Assembly: GCA_036339585.1 (NCBI GenBank)
Contig: JAYZAS010000002.1
Coordinates: forward strand, 62,001-126,000
DNA length: 64,000 nucleotides
Direction of reading: 5' to 3'
Source of the DNA: Pseudomonadota bacterium
GTDB taxonomy: Bacteria; Pseudomonadota; Alphaproteobacteria; UBA8366
The notes below the pieces were generated by a model that made no database searches, was not told the DNA's origin, and saw only the letters and a program-made list of their open reading frames with translations. How positions within the stretch are numbered: position 1 is the first letter of the stretch; every line of letters starts with the position of its first letter. This document shows positions 9,450 to 17,819 of this stretch, one piece after another. A program made the translations under genes and the position numbers.

Positions 9450-9680
9450 TCACACTTTTACATTATCATCTGCTGGGAATTCTCTGTCTGGATTCATTAA
9501 TCGCCACTGTTTTGGGTTGCGATGTGGAAGAGCTTTGAGAACCTGATTCCGTTGATCATCTGTCATGTGGAACCATTCTTCAACCTCTTTTGGATAACGC
9601 AGACATCCGCAACACATCCACACTCCATCAAACTTACGAGTATGACAAATGCCTTTACAGGGGGAGTTAAGATAAGCCAT
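9450..9680 (-). CDS. DUF1289 family small Cys-rich protein
   Basis: Small protein of 76 residues matching the DUF1289 pattern: SPCKGIC at residues 6-12, a cluster of cysteines at 23, 24 and 26 (CCGC), then a basic/aromatic segment ending in EVEEWFHMT. The cysteine spacing suggests metal binding. The family is common in Proteobacteria and its function is not established. It is read alone, leftward, ahead of the PHA genes. Confidence 0.85.
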   Translation of the reverse strand: MAYLNSPCKGICHTRKFDGVWMCCGCLRYPKEVEEWFHMTDDQRNQVLKALPHRNPKQWRLMNPDREFPADDNVKV

Positions 9681-10034
9681 GTTTTTCGCCCTCTATTTCT
9701 CAGTTTGCTCAGACAAGCGCTCATATAATCAATATTTATTCCAAATATGTCTGTTTTCAAAACAGATAGGAGGTCGAATAAATTATCTAAACGTTCAGCC
9801 TGTGATCGTTTGCCTAAAAATCACACTTGCAACGAGGAACAATTTTTACCTAAATCTCCATAAACTTTTACCTTTTTATCCATGTGACCTGAGCCTGAAG
9901 TGTAACCGTTAGATTGTCGATAGAAAAAATATTTCTCTTTTAAAACGTCATAAAGTTGTTTCTATCTTTAATTCCTGAACATACTATTCGTCCAAGGGTA
10001 CTGTTGTGAAATAATCAAAAAATTGGGGAGTTTT
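9681..10034. other. AT-rich divergent intergenic region
   Basis: About 350 AT-rich bases between the leftward DUF1289 gene and the rightward CoA-transferase gene. It contains a perfect palindrome at 9750-9766 (listed separately). No coding frame or RNA gene is supported. It should hold both divergent promoters, but I cannot choose a clear -35/-10 pair. Confidence 0.5.
9750..9766. promoter_or_regulatory. Palindrome, possible operator
   Basis: TCTGTTTTCAAAACAGA is a perfect 17-base palindrome with a single central base, in the divergent region between the DUF1289 gene and the CoA-transferase operon. A dimeric repressor site is a plausible reading; it could equally be chance in AT-rich DNA. No regulator gene is adjacent. 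Confidence 0.3.
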
Positions 10035-11231
10035 ATGAGCGACAACCAACCTCTACGCGGAATTAAGGTTTGTGATTTTGCTGCTGGTATTGCTGGACCC
10101 TATGCCAGCATGATGCTGGCACAGTACGGCGCAGACGTTGTAAAAGTAGAAGCGGTTGATGGCGACTGGATACGCAACACAGGCGGTCGTTTAAAAGGAG
10201 ACCACGGAGCCCAATCCTTAGTCACAGCGCGCGGCAAAAGATCTCTGGCAATAAACTTGAAACATCCCAAAGGGCATGAGATAGCGCTCAAGCTTGCGGC
10301 TGGTGCGGACATAGTTACCGAGAGCTTTAGGCCTGGCGTGATCAAGCGTCTTGGTCTTGATTATCCAACGGTGAAGAAGGTAAACCCGAAGGTCATATAT
10401 CTTTCCGTGTCAGGTTTTGGTCAGTCTGGGCCGCATGCCCAGCGCGCGGCTATGGATCTAATATTGCAAGCTTTTTCAGGGCTGATGTCAGTAACGATAG
10501 ACACAAGTAATCAACCCATACGGGTCGGTATCTCGATAGTTGATTACTTAACCGGTCTTTACGCCCTACAAGCAACAATGGCCGCCCTAATTGGACGATC
10601 GGTAGGGTCTTCAGGCGAACACCTTGATATCAGCCTTATGCAAGCAGCTTTAGCACCACAAGCTGCTCAGTTAATACGGCAACACGTTAGCGGACATCAA
10701 CCTCATGCCTTTGGTATGCCGGTAGGTACATTTCGTGCAAAAGACGGATACGTTACAATTTCGGGAGCAAAACCTGAACATTTTATCCAAACTTGCGATC
10801 TATTGGATCGGGAAGATATCAAAAATCACCCGCAGTTTGCCTCACACCAAGACCGTATTGCCAATGCAAAGAAAATTAATTCGATGATGCAGGAAACTAT
10901 AATAGGGCAAACCTGTGAGTACTGGGTAGACGCTTTCAACAAAACAGGCCTTATGTGTGCAAAAGTAAATAATTATGATGACGTGTTAAATGACGAACAT
11001 TGCCAACTAATAAATAGCTTCACATGGATTGAACAGGCCGGGGTTGGCAAAATCCCCGTCGTCAATCCACCGGGACCAGCAATTCTGAAGACAAATGACA
11101 GCCGAGGGCACGCGCCTAATATCGGTGAACATTCAAGTGCTGTGCTCGAGGAACTTGGTTACAGCCAAACTGAAATTAAAGTTTTTTCCGAAGCCGGGGT
11201 GGTTAATCTCGGTTTAAAATCTATGAATTAA
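10035..11231 (+). CDS. CaiB/BaiF family CoA-transferase
   Basis: Family III CoA-transferase (398 residues) that moves CoA between carboxylic acids through an aspartyl-CoA thioester. The N-terminal half shows LRGIKVCDFAAGIAGPYASMMLA, and the segment RAAMDLILQAFSGLM carries the candidate catalytic Asp in the family DxxxQA context. The start is the ATG at 10035, because GGGGAG sits three to four bases before it; the frame itself opens at a TTG at 10023. It is followed after 20 bases by an enoyl-CoA hydratase and then an acetamidase-like gene, suggesting a small catabolic operon for a carboxylic acid or amide. Confidence 0.9.
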   Translation: MSDNQPLRGIKVCDFAAGIAGPYASMMLAQYGADVVKVEAVDGDWIRNTGGRLKGDHGAQSLVTARGKRSLAINLKHPKGHEIALKLAAGADIVTESFRPGVIKRLGLDYPTVKKVNPKVIYLSVSGFGQSGPHAQRAAMDLILQAFSGLMSVTIDTSNQPIRVGISIVDYLTGLYALQATMAALIGRSVGSSGEHLDISLMQAALAPQAAQLIRQHVSGHQPHAFGMPVGTFRAKDGYVTISGAKPEHFIQTCDLLDREDIKNHPQFASHQDRIANAKKINSMMQETIIGQTCEYWVDAFNKTGLMCAKVNNYDDVLNDEHCQLINSFTWIEQAGVGKIPVVNPPGPAILKTNDSRGHAPNIGEHSSAVLEELGYSQTEIKVFSEAGVVNLGLKSMN

Positions 11232-11251
11232 GGCTCAGAAAGGAGAGATTT

Positions 11252-12004
11252 GTGACAGAACCTGTCGTTCTTTATGAAATAACTGATCGTGTCGCCACAA
11301 TTACGATTAACAGACCCGAAAAATTGAATGCGTTGAATGACGAGGTCATTACTGGCCTCCGTAATGCAATGCATCGCTTCAAAGAGGGTGACGAGGCTGT
11401 AGCCATAGTGACAGGTGCCGGCACTCGCTCATTCTCTGCCGGCGCTGATGTTAACGGACCGCCGCGCAACCCGCCAACCTGGACTGCAATTCCTGGGGTC
11501 GGCCTCGATCTGGACAAACCAGTGATTGCTGCCGTCTCCGGCTACTGTATTGGGGCAGCTATAGTATTGGTACAATTTGCTGATCTCGCTGTTGCCGCTG
11601 AAAATGCAGTCTTTCACTACCCAGAAACCCAATTAGGTGTTTCAGGAGGCATGATTGCAAGTATGGCAGCTCGCATACCTCATAAGGTTGCTATGGAATT
11701 ATTAATTGCAGGCACAAAATTTTCGGCTCAACGAGCTTATGAGGTTGGAATGGTTAATAAGGTAGTACCAGATGGACAGCACATAGATGCAGCGATGGAA
11801 TACGCAGTAAAACTTCGCAACAGTGCGCCATTAGTAATGAGCATGTTAAAACGCTTTGTCCGCGATGACATACTACCCAAAGGCCCAGTGGAGCGTGCCG
11901 GAATTGCACTTCGCGAAACACAAAAGATTGACCAAAGTGAGGACAAACGGGAGGGTCTCGGTGCATTTAAGGAAAAACGCAAACCCAACTTCAATGGACG
12001 ATAA
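11252..12004 (+). CDS. Enoyl-CoA hydratase/isomerase (crotonase family)
   Basis: Crotonase-fold protein of 250 residues. The oxyanion-hole loop FSAGADVNG lies near residues 62-70. Both candidate catalytic glutamates appear, in HYPETQLG and in VAMELLIAG, consistent with hydratase activity. The start is GTG at 11252, preceded by AGGAGAG. It lies between the CoA-transferase and acetamidase-like genes, so it probably processes the CoA thioester formed by the former. The specific substrate is not determinable. Confidence 0.9.
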   Translation: MTEPVVLYEITDRVATITINRPEKLNALNDEVITGLRNAMHRFKEGDEAVAIVTGAGTRSFSAGADVNGPPRNPPTWTAIPGVGLDLDKPVIAAVSGYCIGAAIVLVQFADLAVAAENAVFHYPETQLGVSGGMIASMAARIPHKVAMELLIAGTKFSAQRAYEVGMVNKVVPDGQHIDAAMEYAVKLRNSAPLVMSMLKRFVRDDILPKGPVERAGIALRETQKIDQSEDKREGLGAFKEKRKPNFNGR

Positions 12005-12009
12005 TTAGA

Positions 12010-12954
12010 ATGGCGCAATGCCACAAATTCCTTCCTTCCCCGGGCACCGTTCATTGGGGCTATTTTGATGGAACGCTGCCCTCAATTGGTGAGATTGCCT
12101 CTGGGGATACCCTGATAATCGAAACAATCTCCGGTGGGCCAAGTGATTTGCCCGATGATCAAAGCCTCGAAGTCTTGCCTGTCCACCGTGACATACATGC
12201 AAAATGTCAGAGGGACGGTGGGGGGCATATTTTAACGGGTCCAATATCAATTAAAAATGCAAAACCGGGCGATATGCTTGAAGTGAAAATTAAGGATATC
12301 GAACTGAACTTTAATTGGGGGTTTAATCGGATACGCCCGTTATCAGGCACGTTACCCGAAGATTTTCCTTGTTACCAACTGACTACGATACCACTCGACA
12401 CTGAAAAAATGACGGCGACTTTGCCCTGGGGCACCGAGCTCCAACTTAATCCGTTCTTTGGTGTCATGGGGACAGCACCTCCTCAAGAATGGGGACGTCA
12501 ACCATCAACCATACCACGCGCATTCGGAGGAAACCTCGACATTAAATCACTCACAAAAGGAGCAAAACTTTTTCTGCCGGTTTTCGTTGAAGGAGGATTA
12601 TTTTCTGTTGGAGACGGCCATGGCTGCCAAGGGGACGGTGAGGCAAATGGCACCGCTATCGAAACAGGTCTTAGAGGAACCTTTGAAATTTGCCTACACA
12701 AAAATATAAATTTATCTATGCCGAGGGCAGAAACTGAAACACATTTTATTTCTATCGGCATTGATCCCTCTTTGGATAATGCGGCCAAGCAAGCTTTGCG
12801 CGAAATGATTCAATTTATTTGTGACAATTCAAACTTGTCGAGGAAAGAAGCTTACACATTATGTAGTCTCGCCGCGGACATGCGTGTTAGCCAAACCGTG
12901 AACATACACAAGGGTATTCATCTTATGATACCAAAGTCCGCAGTACGGGGCTAA
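12010..12954 (+). CDS. Acetamidase/formamidase family protein
   Basis: FmdA/AmdA-family amidohydrolase of 314 residues. Recognisable segments are TVHWGYFDG near the N-terminus, the VHRDIHAKC/GGGHILTGPI region, and the GDGHGCQGDGE metal/active-site segment around residues 203-213, the family's strongest signature. It hydrolyses small amides such as formamide or acetamide to the acid and ammonia in characterised members. It begins five bases after the hydratase stop, so it is co-transcribed with the two CoA-related genes; together they could release and activate a short carboxylate (inference). Confidence 0.88.
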   Translation: MAQCHKFLPSPGTVHWGYFDGTLPSIGEIASGDTLIIETISGGPSDLPDDQSLEVLPVHRDIHAKCQRDGGGHILTGPISIKNAKPGDMLEVKIKDIELNFNWGFNRIRPLSGTLPEDFPCYQLTTIPLDTEKMTATLPWGTELQLNPFFGVMGTAPPQEWGRQPSTIPRAFGGNLDIKSLTKGAKLFLPVFVEGGLFSVGDGHGCQGDGEANGTAIETGLRGTFEICLHKNINLSMPRAETETHFISIGIDPSLDNAAKQALREMIQFICDNSNLSRKEAYTLCSLAADMRVSQTVNIHKGIHLMIPKSAVRG

Positions 12955-12960
12955 AACCAA

Positions 12961-14208
12961 TCAGGGTGTGGAAAGCCATTTGGCCACTGGCGTCCATAAT
13001 GTCTTCTTAGCAGATCGGCCAACGACCATCCCTACGTGCCCAGCAGCGGGTTCGAGAAACGTTACCTGTGGCAGAGTTTTCCCTAGTGCAATAGCGGAAC
13101 CTCGCGGCACAATGCGATCATTCTCTGGCACAACTACAAGAACGGGTTTGTCAAAAAAAGCGGGCTTTACAACGTGACCATCAACTTTCCATTCGCCTTT
13201 CGCCGGGCTATTGCTTCCATACCAATCACAAAAACATTCCCGCGCCACCGATGCGACCAATGGCACTCCATCATTTACCCAATCTTCGATAGCAACAAAT
13301 GCATGAGCGTCCGGTGTTTCAGGATCTTTTTCAGAGAACGAAACGAACTTTCGCTCAATTAAAAGGGGATCAAGTGCACTGAAACAAATTTGAAGAACAT
13401 CAGACGGCAGTTCTTCGACTAATTTGATCGAAGGTTCTAAAACTGAATAAAGGGTTGCTAGGGCATTGGCATAGGGAACCCCTTTGTTGTGGAAATTCCA
13501 GGGTGTGGCCAATAAAACAAGGTTGTTTATTTTCGCTACGTTGCGGAGTGACATTCCCATCGCGAGCATCCCACCCATACAATAACCTATCACTGAAACA
13601 GATGGATAATCCGTTGCATTTCCGACCCAGTCTAGGACATGATCCAAGCGCTTCACATAATCACCAACTGCAAATGACCGTTCGATTTGGCTTGGCGTGC
13701 CCCAGTCTACCACGAAAGGATGAAATCCCTCTCCTGCTAACCAACGAACAAAACTACGCTCCTCACTTAAATCTAAAATATAGTGTCGATTAATTAGTGA
13801 TGGAATTATGATGACAGGCTTAGTTCTCCGTTCATCACCATAGTCCAGAAGCCGCGTAGACCCCTCAGTCCAAACTACCGGCGGATCCTCTAACTTTCGC
13901 CGATAAGAGTGATCACGGTAAACCTGAACGCCCTTCATAAAGGCCGACAACCTGTCCCGACTTAGCCTTTCAACCCGAGCCGCAAAATTGTCAGGCCTCT
14001 GACTTCGAAGTGCTTCGAGAATCTGTGCTCCGGCTCTTGCTAGAGTTGGACTCCAATTTAGCAATCCGTTCCTCAAGAGCGGTAACGCGGCATTCGAGCT
14101 CGTGTAAAGATTTAGAGCCATCATCAGATGAAGAGGAAGTGGCCTTGGTCCGAGGCGCGGGGTTTGCATGGGGGGATTGGCCGGCAAATGCGCGGAGTAT
14201 TGCATCAA
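12961..14208 (-). CDS. PhaC-like polyhydroxyalkanoate synthase / alpha/beta hydrolase
   Basis: Alpha/beta-hydrolase protein related to PHA synthases, which polymerise 3-hydroxyacyl-CoA. The lipase-like box GYCMGG carries a cysteine nucleophile (Cys210 from the first start) as in PhaC. A catalytic Asp in PENDRIVP and His in AAGHVGMV complete a C-D-H triad. The protein is shorter than class I PhaC because it lacks most of the usual N-terminal domain. The conserved-looking RLGPRPLPLHL segment lies at residues 18-28, so the N-terminus must reach into the preceding gene. AAGGAG 12 bases before 14208 supports that start; ATG at 14169 is an alternative. It is not certain that it polymerises rather than hydrolyses. 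Confidence 0.8.
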   Translation of the reverse strand: MMQYSAHLPANPPMQTPRLGPRPLPLHLMMALNLYTSSNAALPLLRNGLLNWSPTLARAGAQILEALRSQRPDNFAARVERLSRDRLSAFMKGVQVYRDHSYRRKLEDPPVVWTEGSTRLLDYGDERRTKPVIIIPSLINRHYILDLSEERSFVRWLAGEGFHPFVVDWGTPSQIERSFAVGDYVKRLDHVLDWVGNATDYPSVSVIGYCMGGMLAMGMSLRNVAKINNLVLLATPWNFHNKGVPYANALATLYSVLEPSIKLVEELPSDVLQICFSALDPLLIERKFVSFSEKDPETPDAHAFVAIEDWVNDGVPLVASVARECFCDWYGSNSPAKGEWKVDGHVVKPAFFDKPVLVVVPENDRIVPRGSAIALGKTLPQVTFLEPAAGHVGMVVGRSAKKTLWTPVAKWLSTP

Positions 14209-14431
14209 AATCGGGAACTCCTTCGGTTTTCGCCTCTGGTGAGGAATCTGAAGCCGGGGAAACGAAGAGCCACGGGAACATTGCAGCCAAATTCATCTCA
14301 GGTGTTTTTTCCTCGAACGCAGCAAATGCCCGACTTATTGTATCTACAGTTTGCGGATCAGTTGCTATCGCTGAAATGTGCTCCCGCCACAAATCAAGAT
14401 AACGTTTCGCTAAATCATCGCCGTCTGACAT
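13991..14431 (-). CDS. Small PhaE-like protein with C-terminal coiled coil
   Basis: 146 residues. The N-terminal segment LAKRYLDLWREHISAIATDPQ resembles PhaE-like PHA-synthase partner proteins, and FPWLF occurs near residue 50. The middle is low-complexity and Ser-rich. Near the end a heptad-like stretch (LHELECRVTALEERIAKLE) predicts a short coiled coil, followed by a Ser/Arg/Lys tail. Its last 218 bases overlap the start of the PhaC-like gene in another frame. Position upstream of a PhaC-like gene and divergent from phaR suggests a granule or synthase-associated role. I do not claim a true PhaE; the match is short. Confidence 0.65.
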   Translation of the reverse strand: MSDGDDLAKRYLDLWREHISAIATDPQTVDTISRAFAAFEEKTPEMNLAAMFPWLFVSPASDSSPEAKTEGVPDFDAILRAFAGQSPHANPAPRTKATSSSSDDGSKSLHELECRVTALEERIAKLESNSSKSRSTDSRSTSKSEA

Positions 14432-14534
14432 CTGAACATTATATCCGCTCGATCGATTTAGAGCTAGCCGAGAAATCTAACGGCAAACATCCCACCACTT
14501 AGGGCTTTCAGAAGTATGCGGCTCAGTATAGGTT

Positions 14535-14552
14535 AACAAAATTATATTTGTT
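14535..14552. promoter_or_regulatory. Palindrome upstream of phaR, possible operator
   Basis: AACAAAATTATATTTGTT has 6-base inverted arms (AACAAA/TTTGTT) and lies about 35 bases before the phaR start in the divergent region shared with the PhaE-like gene. PhaR proteins are known to repress their own and phasin genes, so an autoregulatory operator here is plausible. The site is AT-rich and could be chance. Confidence 0.3.
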
Positions 14553-14586
14553 CAAAGGGGAACCGAAATTATCGGGACGTGGAGCC

Positions 14587-15168
14587 ATGTCGGCAAAAAA
14601 AGATAGAGATGAGACTATTATCATTAAAAAGTATGCAAACCGCAGGCTATACAATACTTCTACTAGTAGCTACGTGACACTAGATCACCTATGCCAAATG
14701 GTGAAAGACGGAATCGACTTCACAGTTCATGATGCTAAGACAGGTGAAGATATAACGCGGTCCGTTCTGACACAAATAATTGTTGAAGAGGAGGCAAAGG
14801 GAGAACACTTGCTTCCCATTGGATTTCTACGCCAGATCATCGGCTTTTACGGAGATAACATGAAGGGAATGATGATTCCTCAATACCTCGAGCATTCCAT
14901 GAAGACCTTTGCCGAAAACCAAGATCAGCTGCAATCCTATTTTCAAGAAACCATGGGGAAAATATTTCCATTTGGTTCACTCGATGAAATAGGCAAACAA
15001 AATCTCGCCATGCTTCAGCAAACGCTGAAAATGTTTTCAACTACTGATAAGAAAACCGCGTCAGAAGAGTATAAAAACCGAGGAAAAAATTCAGAAAATG
15101 AAGAAGTTTATGAACTGCGTAAAAGACTTGATGAAATGCAACGTCAAATTAACAAGATGACTGAATAG
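14587..15168 (+). CDS. phaR: Polyhydroxyalkanoate synthesis regulator PhaR
   Basis: DNA- and PHA-granule-binding repressor that links granule formation to phasin expression. The N-terminal PHA_accumulation DNA-binding domain is clear: IIIKKYANRRLYNTSTSSYVT (about residues 12-32) followed by DITRSVLTQIIVEEE. A Gln/Phe-rich middle region and a coiled C-terminus (LRKRLDEMQRQINKM) follow. The frame opens at TTG 14548, but GTGGAG four bases before ATG 14587 fixes that start (193 residues). It diverges from the PhaE-like/PhaC-like pair, forming a PHA regulatory unit separated from phaAB by about 5 kb. Confidence 0.93.
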   Translation: MSAKKDRDETIIIKKYANRRLYNTSTSSYVTLDHLCQMVKDGIDFTVHDAKTGEDITRSVLTQIIVEEEAKGEHLLPIGFLRQIIGFYGDNMKGMMIPQYLEHSMKTFAENQDQLQSYFQETMGKIFPFGSLDEIGKQNLAMLQQTLKMFSTTDKKTASEEYKNRGKNSENEEVYELRKRLDEMQRQINKMTE

Positions 15169-15320
15169 CCCCAAATCTTTTTATTGAATCCCAAGGCCTC
15201 GTAAGCGACAAATATTTGTAAGAATTAAGCAACTTATTTGTTGCATCATTATTAAAACAGTAGAGCAAGAAAAACGTTCGAAAGTTAGTTTTATGTTTTC
15301 TTTGCTCAGGAACGTAATTT

Positions 15321-16838
15321 ATGACCAATACAATCGTATCATGCCTCGAAAAAGGCCTTTGCAACGAAGTAGCCATTGGTGCACCCGGTCGCACAGGCTT
15401 AACTTTTCAAGAGCTCCGCGACCATATTAAAAATACAGCAAACGCACTCAACTCGCGTGGCATAGGAAGAAATGATAGGGTGGCGATTGTCCTACCAAAT
15501 GGCCCAGAAATGGCATCGGCTTTTCTAGCAGTTGGTGCGTGCGCTACTACCGCCCCGCTAAATCCCTCTTACAGAGCCGATGAATACGATTTTTATCTCT
15601 CTGATCTTGGCGCCAAAGCACTGTTAGTTGAAAAAAATAGCAGTTCCCCTGCTATAGAGGTCGCCAAATCGCGCAATATAACCGTAATCGAGATTGCTTG
15701 GTCCGAAACCGATCCTGCAGGGTCCTTCACATTAATTAACGGGCAAACTGATGATTCCGTCCATGAAGGTATGGCCGAGCCTGAGGATATCGCCTTAGTG
15801 TTACATACCTCTGGTACCACCTCGCGGCCAAAAATAGTACCGCTGTCACACGCCAATATTACTGCCTCAGCAAGACACATCGGAGCCGCCTTGTCACTCT
15901 CGAACTCCGATAGATGTATGAATATAATGCCGTTATTCCACATCCACGGATTAATCGCAGCTGTGTTATCCTCAGTAGCAGCCGGAGGCTCTGTGTTTTG
16001 CTGTCCCTCTTTTAATGCTTTGAAAGTATTCAGCTGGTTCGATGCGTCTGCCCCTAACTGGTACACGGCAGTGCCAACGATGCATCAAGCAATTCTATCT
16101 AGAGCAGTGCGCAATGCAGAAATTATAGCCAAGTTATCGCTACGCTTCATTCGCTCTTCATCTTCATCGTTACCTCCTCCAATTATGCTGGAATTAGAAA
16201 AAACTTTTGGTGCACCCGTGATCGAATCTTACGGGATGACAGAGGCGGCTCATCAAATGACAAGTAATCAGTTGCCGCCGGGGCAGCGCAAACCAGGTTG
16301 CGTTGGCGTTGCCGCTGGACCACAAGTTGAGATAATGGGAGAGGATGGCCAAATACTGCCGAGAGGCGACACAGGAGAAATAGTAATTCGCGGTCCAAAT
16401 GTAACTAGTGGCTATGAGAGTAACCCAACTGCAAATAAGGATAATTTTAGAGAAGGGTGGTTTTGCACCGGAGACCAAGGGCTGCTGGATCCGGATGGGT
16501 TTCTCAAGATCACGGGACGGTTGAAGGAAATAATAAACCGTGGAGGTGAAAAAATAGCTCCTTTAGAAGTCGATAACGTAATTCAAGCCCACTCGGCGGT
16601 AGCACAAGTAGTCACATTTGCCATGCCTCACTCAAAACTCGGGGAGGACGTCGCGGCTGCAATAGTATTAGTCGAAGGAGGAAGTGCAAGCGAACGTGAA
16701 ATTAAGGACTTTGCTGCGGCGAAGCTAGCTGACTTCAAAGTTCCTCGGCAAATCATTTTTGTTGATGAAATTCCGAAAGGCGCTACTGGTAAGATGCAAC
16801 GCATTGGTCTTGCAGAGAAACTTGGACTGAATAAATGA
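15321..16838 (+). CDS. AMP-dependent acyl-CoA synthetase/ligase (FAT2/AAE3-like)
   Basis: ANL-superfamily ligase (505 residues) that activates a carboxylic acid as acyl-AMP and transfers it to CoA. The P-loop is LHTSGTTSRPKIVPLSH, the adenine motif YGMTEAAHQM, the hinge segment GRLKEIINRGGEKIAPLEVD, and the catalytic C-terminal lysine is in PKGATGKMQR. The sequence style resembles the yeast Pcs60/FAT2 and plant AAE3 oxalyl-CoA synthetase group, but the acid is not proven. The stop overlaps the next gene start as ATGA, so it is coupled to the ketopantoate-reductase-like gene. Confidence 0.9.
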   Translation: MTNTIVSCLEKGLCNEVAIGAPGRTGLTFQELRDHIKNTANALNSRGIGRNDRVAIVLPNGPEMASAFLAVGACATTAPLNPSYRADEYDFYLSDLGAKALLVEKNSSSPAIEVAKSRNITVIEIAWSETDPAGSFTLINGQTDDSVHEGMAEPEDIALVLHTSGTTSRPKIVPLSHANITASARHIGAALSLSNSDRCMNIMPLFHIHGLIAAVLSSVAAGGSVFCCPSFNALKVFSWFDASAPNWYTAVPTMHQAILSRAVRNAEIIAKLSLRFIRSSSSSLPPPIMLELEKTFGAPVIESYGMTEAAHQMTSNQLPPGQRKPGCVGVAAGPQVEIMGEDGQILPRGDTGEIVIRGPNVTSGYESNPTANKDNFREGWFCTGDQGLLDPDGFLKITGRLKEIINRGGEKIAPLEVDNVIQAHSAVAQVVTFAMPHSKLGEDVAAAIVLVEGGSASEREIKDFAAAKLADFKVPRQIIFVDEIPKGATGKMQRIGLAEKLGLNK

Positions 16839-17809
16839 AAATCTGCATTTTTGGAGCTGGTGCCATTGGTGGATTCATAGGGGCTGAGCTTGCCGCTAGC
16901 GAACACGAGGTATCCTTGATTGCACGCGGTCCTCATTTGTCCGCTATCCAAGAGAACGGCCTAAAACTTATCCGAGCTGGATCCGAGAGAGTCACCCATC
17001 CCGTAGCCACTGACAATCCCTCAGTACTCGGATCACAGGACTTTGTATTCATCACATTAAAAGCACATTCAGTACCTGGGGTAGTTGAACACATGCAACC
17101 TCTTTTGGGCCCAAACACCACCGTGGTCACCGCAGTTAATGGTTTGCCTTGGTGGTACTTCTATCAAACCGAAGGCATACATTCGAATAAACAACTTTCT
17201 GCTGTGGACCCTGGAAACAAACAATGGAATGGCATTAGGCCTGAAAGAGTAATCGGTTGTGTTGTCTATCCTGCTGCTGAGATTTATAAACCGGGTGTCA
17301 TCCAACATATAGAGGGAGATCGCTTTACTCTAGGAGAGCCCGATGGCAGCCGATCAGAGCGCGTAAAATGTATATCCCGAGCACTCATTAAGAGCGGTTT
17401 CAAAGCACCCGTTAGAACGCGCATACGTGATGAGATTTGGATAAAACTCTGGGGTAATCTAAGTTTTAATCCAATAAGCGCCCTCACTGGGGCAACACTT
17501 GTGGAGATCTGCAATGATGACGGAGCAATATCAGTAGTCCGCAAAATGATGCTAGAGGCGGCAGAGATCGCTACTGCACTTGGTGTAAACCTGTCCGTTG
17601 ATATCGAAAAACGGATTGCAGGGGCCAAAGCCGTAGGTGCCCACAAAACTTCTATGCTCCAAGATCTAGAGCGTGGAAGGCCAATGGAAATAGATGCACT
17701 AATCGGTGCCGTGCAAGAACTGGGTATCCTAACTAAAAAACCAACACCAACCATCGATACTGTACTAGCGCTTATCAAGCAACGTGCCCGTCTCGCTGGT
17801 TGTTATTAG
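16835..17809 (+). CDS. 2-dehydropantoate 2-reductase family protein
   Basis: ApbA/PanE-family NADPH-dependent reductase of 324 residues. The Rossmann motif FGAGAIGGFIGAELA starts at residue 4. The C-terminal helical domain includes DEIWIKLWGNLSFNPISALTG, with the conserved Lys and Asn of the family, and the RGRPMEIDALIGAV segment. Ketopantoate is the textbook substrate, but many bacteria carry paralogues acting on other 2-keto acids, and coupling to an acyl-CoA ligase (ATGA overlap) points to such a paralogue. I therefore give no symbol. Confidence 0.88.
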   Translation: MKICIFGAGAIGGFIGAELAASEHEVSLIARGPHLSAIQENGLKLIRAGSERVTHPVATDNPSVLGSQDFVFITLKAHSVPGVVEHMQPLLGPNTTVVTAVNGLPWWYFYQTEGIHSNKQLSAVDPGNKQWNGIRPERVIGCVVYPAAEIYKPGVIQHIEGDRFTLGEPDGSRSERVKCISRALIKSGFKAPVRTRIRDEIWIKLWGNLSFNPISALTGATLVEICNDDGAISVVRKMMLEAAEIATALGVNLSVDIEKRIAGAKAVGAHKTSMLQDLERGRPMEIDALIGAVQELGILTKKPTPTIDTVLALIKQRARLAGCY

Positions 17810-17819
17810 GGAATGTGAG

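Noticed and set aside
12961..14208. Calling the PhaC-like gene a full class I PHA synthase
   Set aside because: It lacks most of the usual N-terminal domain and normal class I length, so only a PhaC-like call is made.
15169..15320. Possible small gene in the phaR to ligase gap
   Set aside because: AT-rich, no open frame with a ribosome binding site; probably just a promoter/terminator spacer.
16598..16606. GGCGGTAGC inside the acyl-CoA ligase gene
   Set aside because: Within a coding sequence and without a long operon immediately following in a surface-glycan context; chance match.
17284..17778. 164-codon - strand frame over the ketopantoate-reductase-like gene
   Set aside because: Low-complexity Ser-rich translation opposite a gene with clear family motifs.
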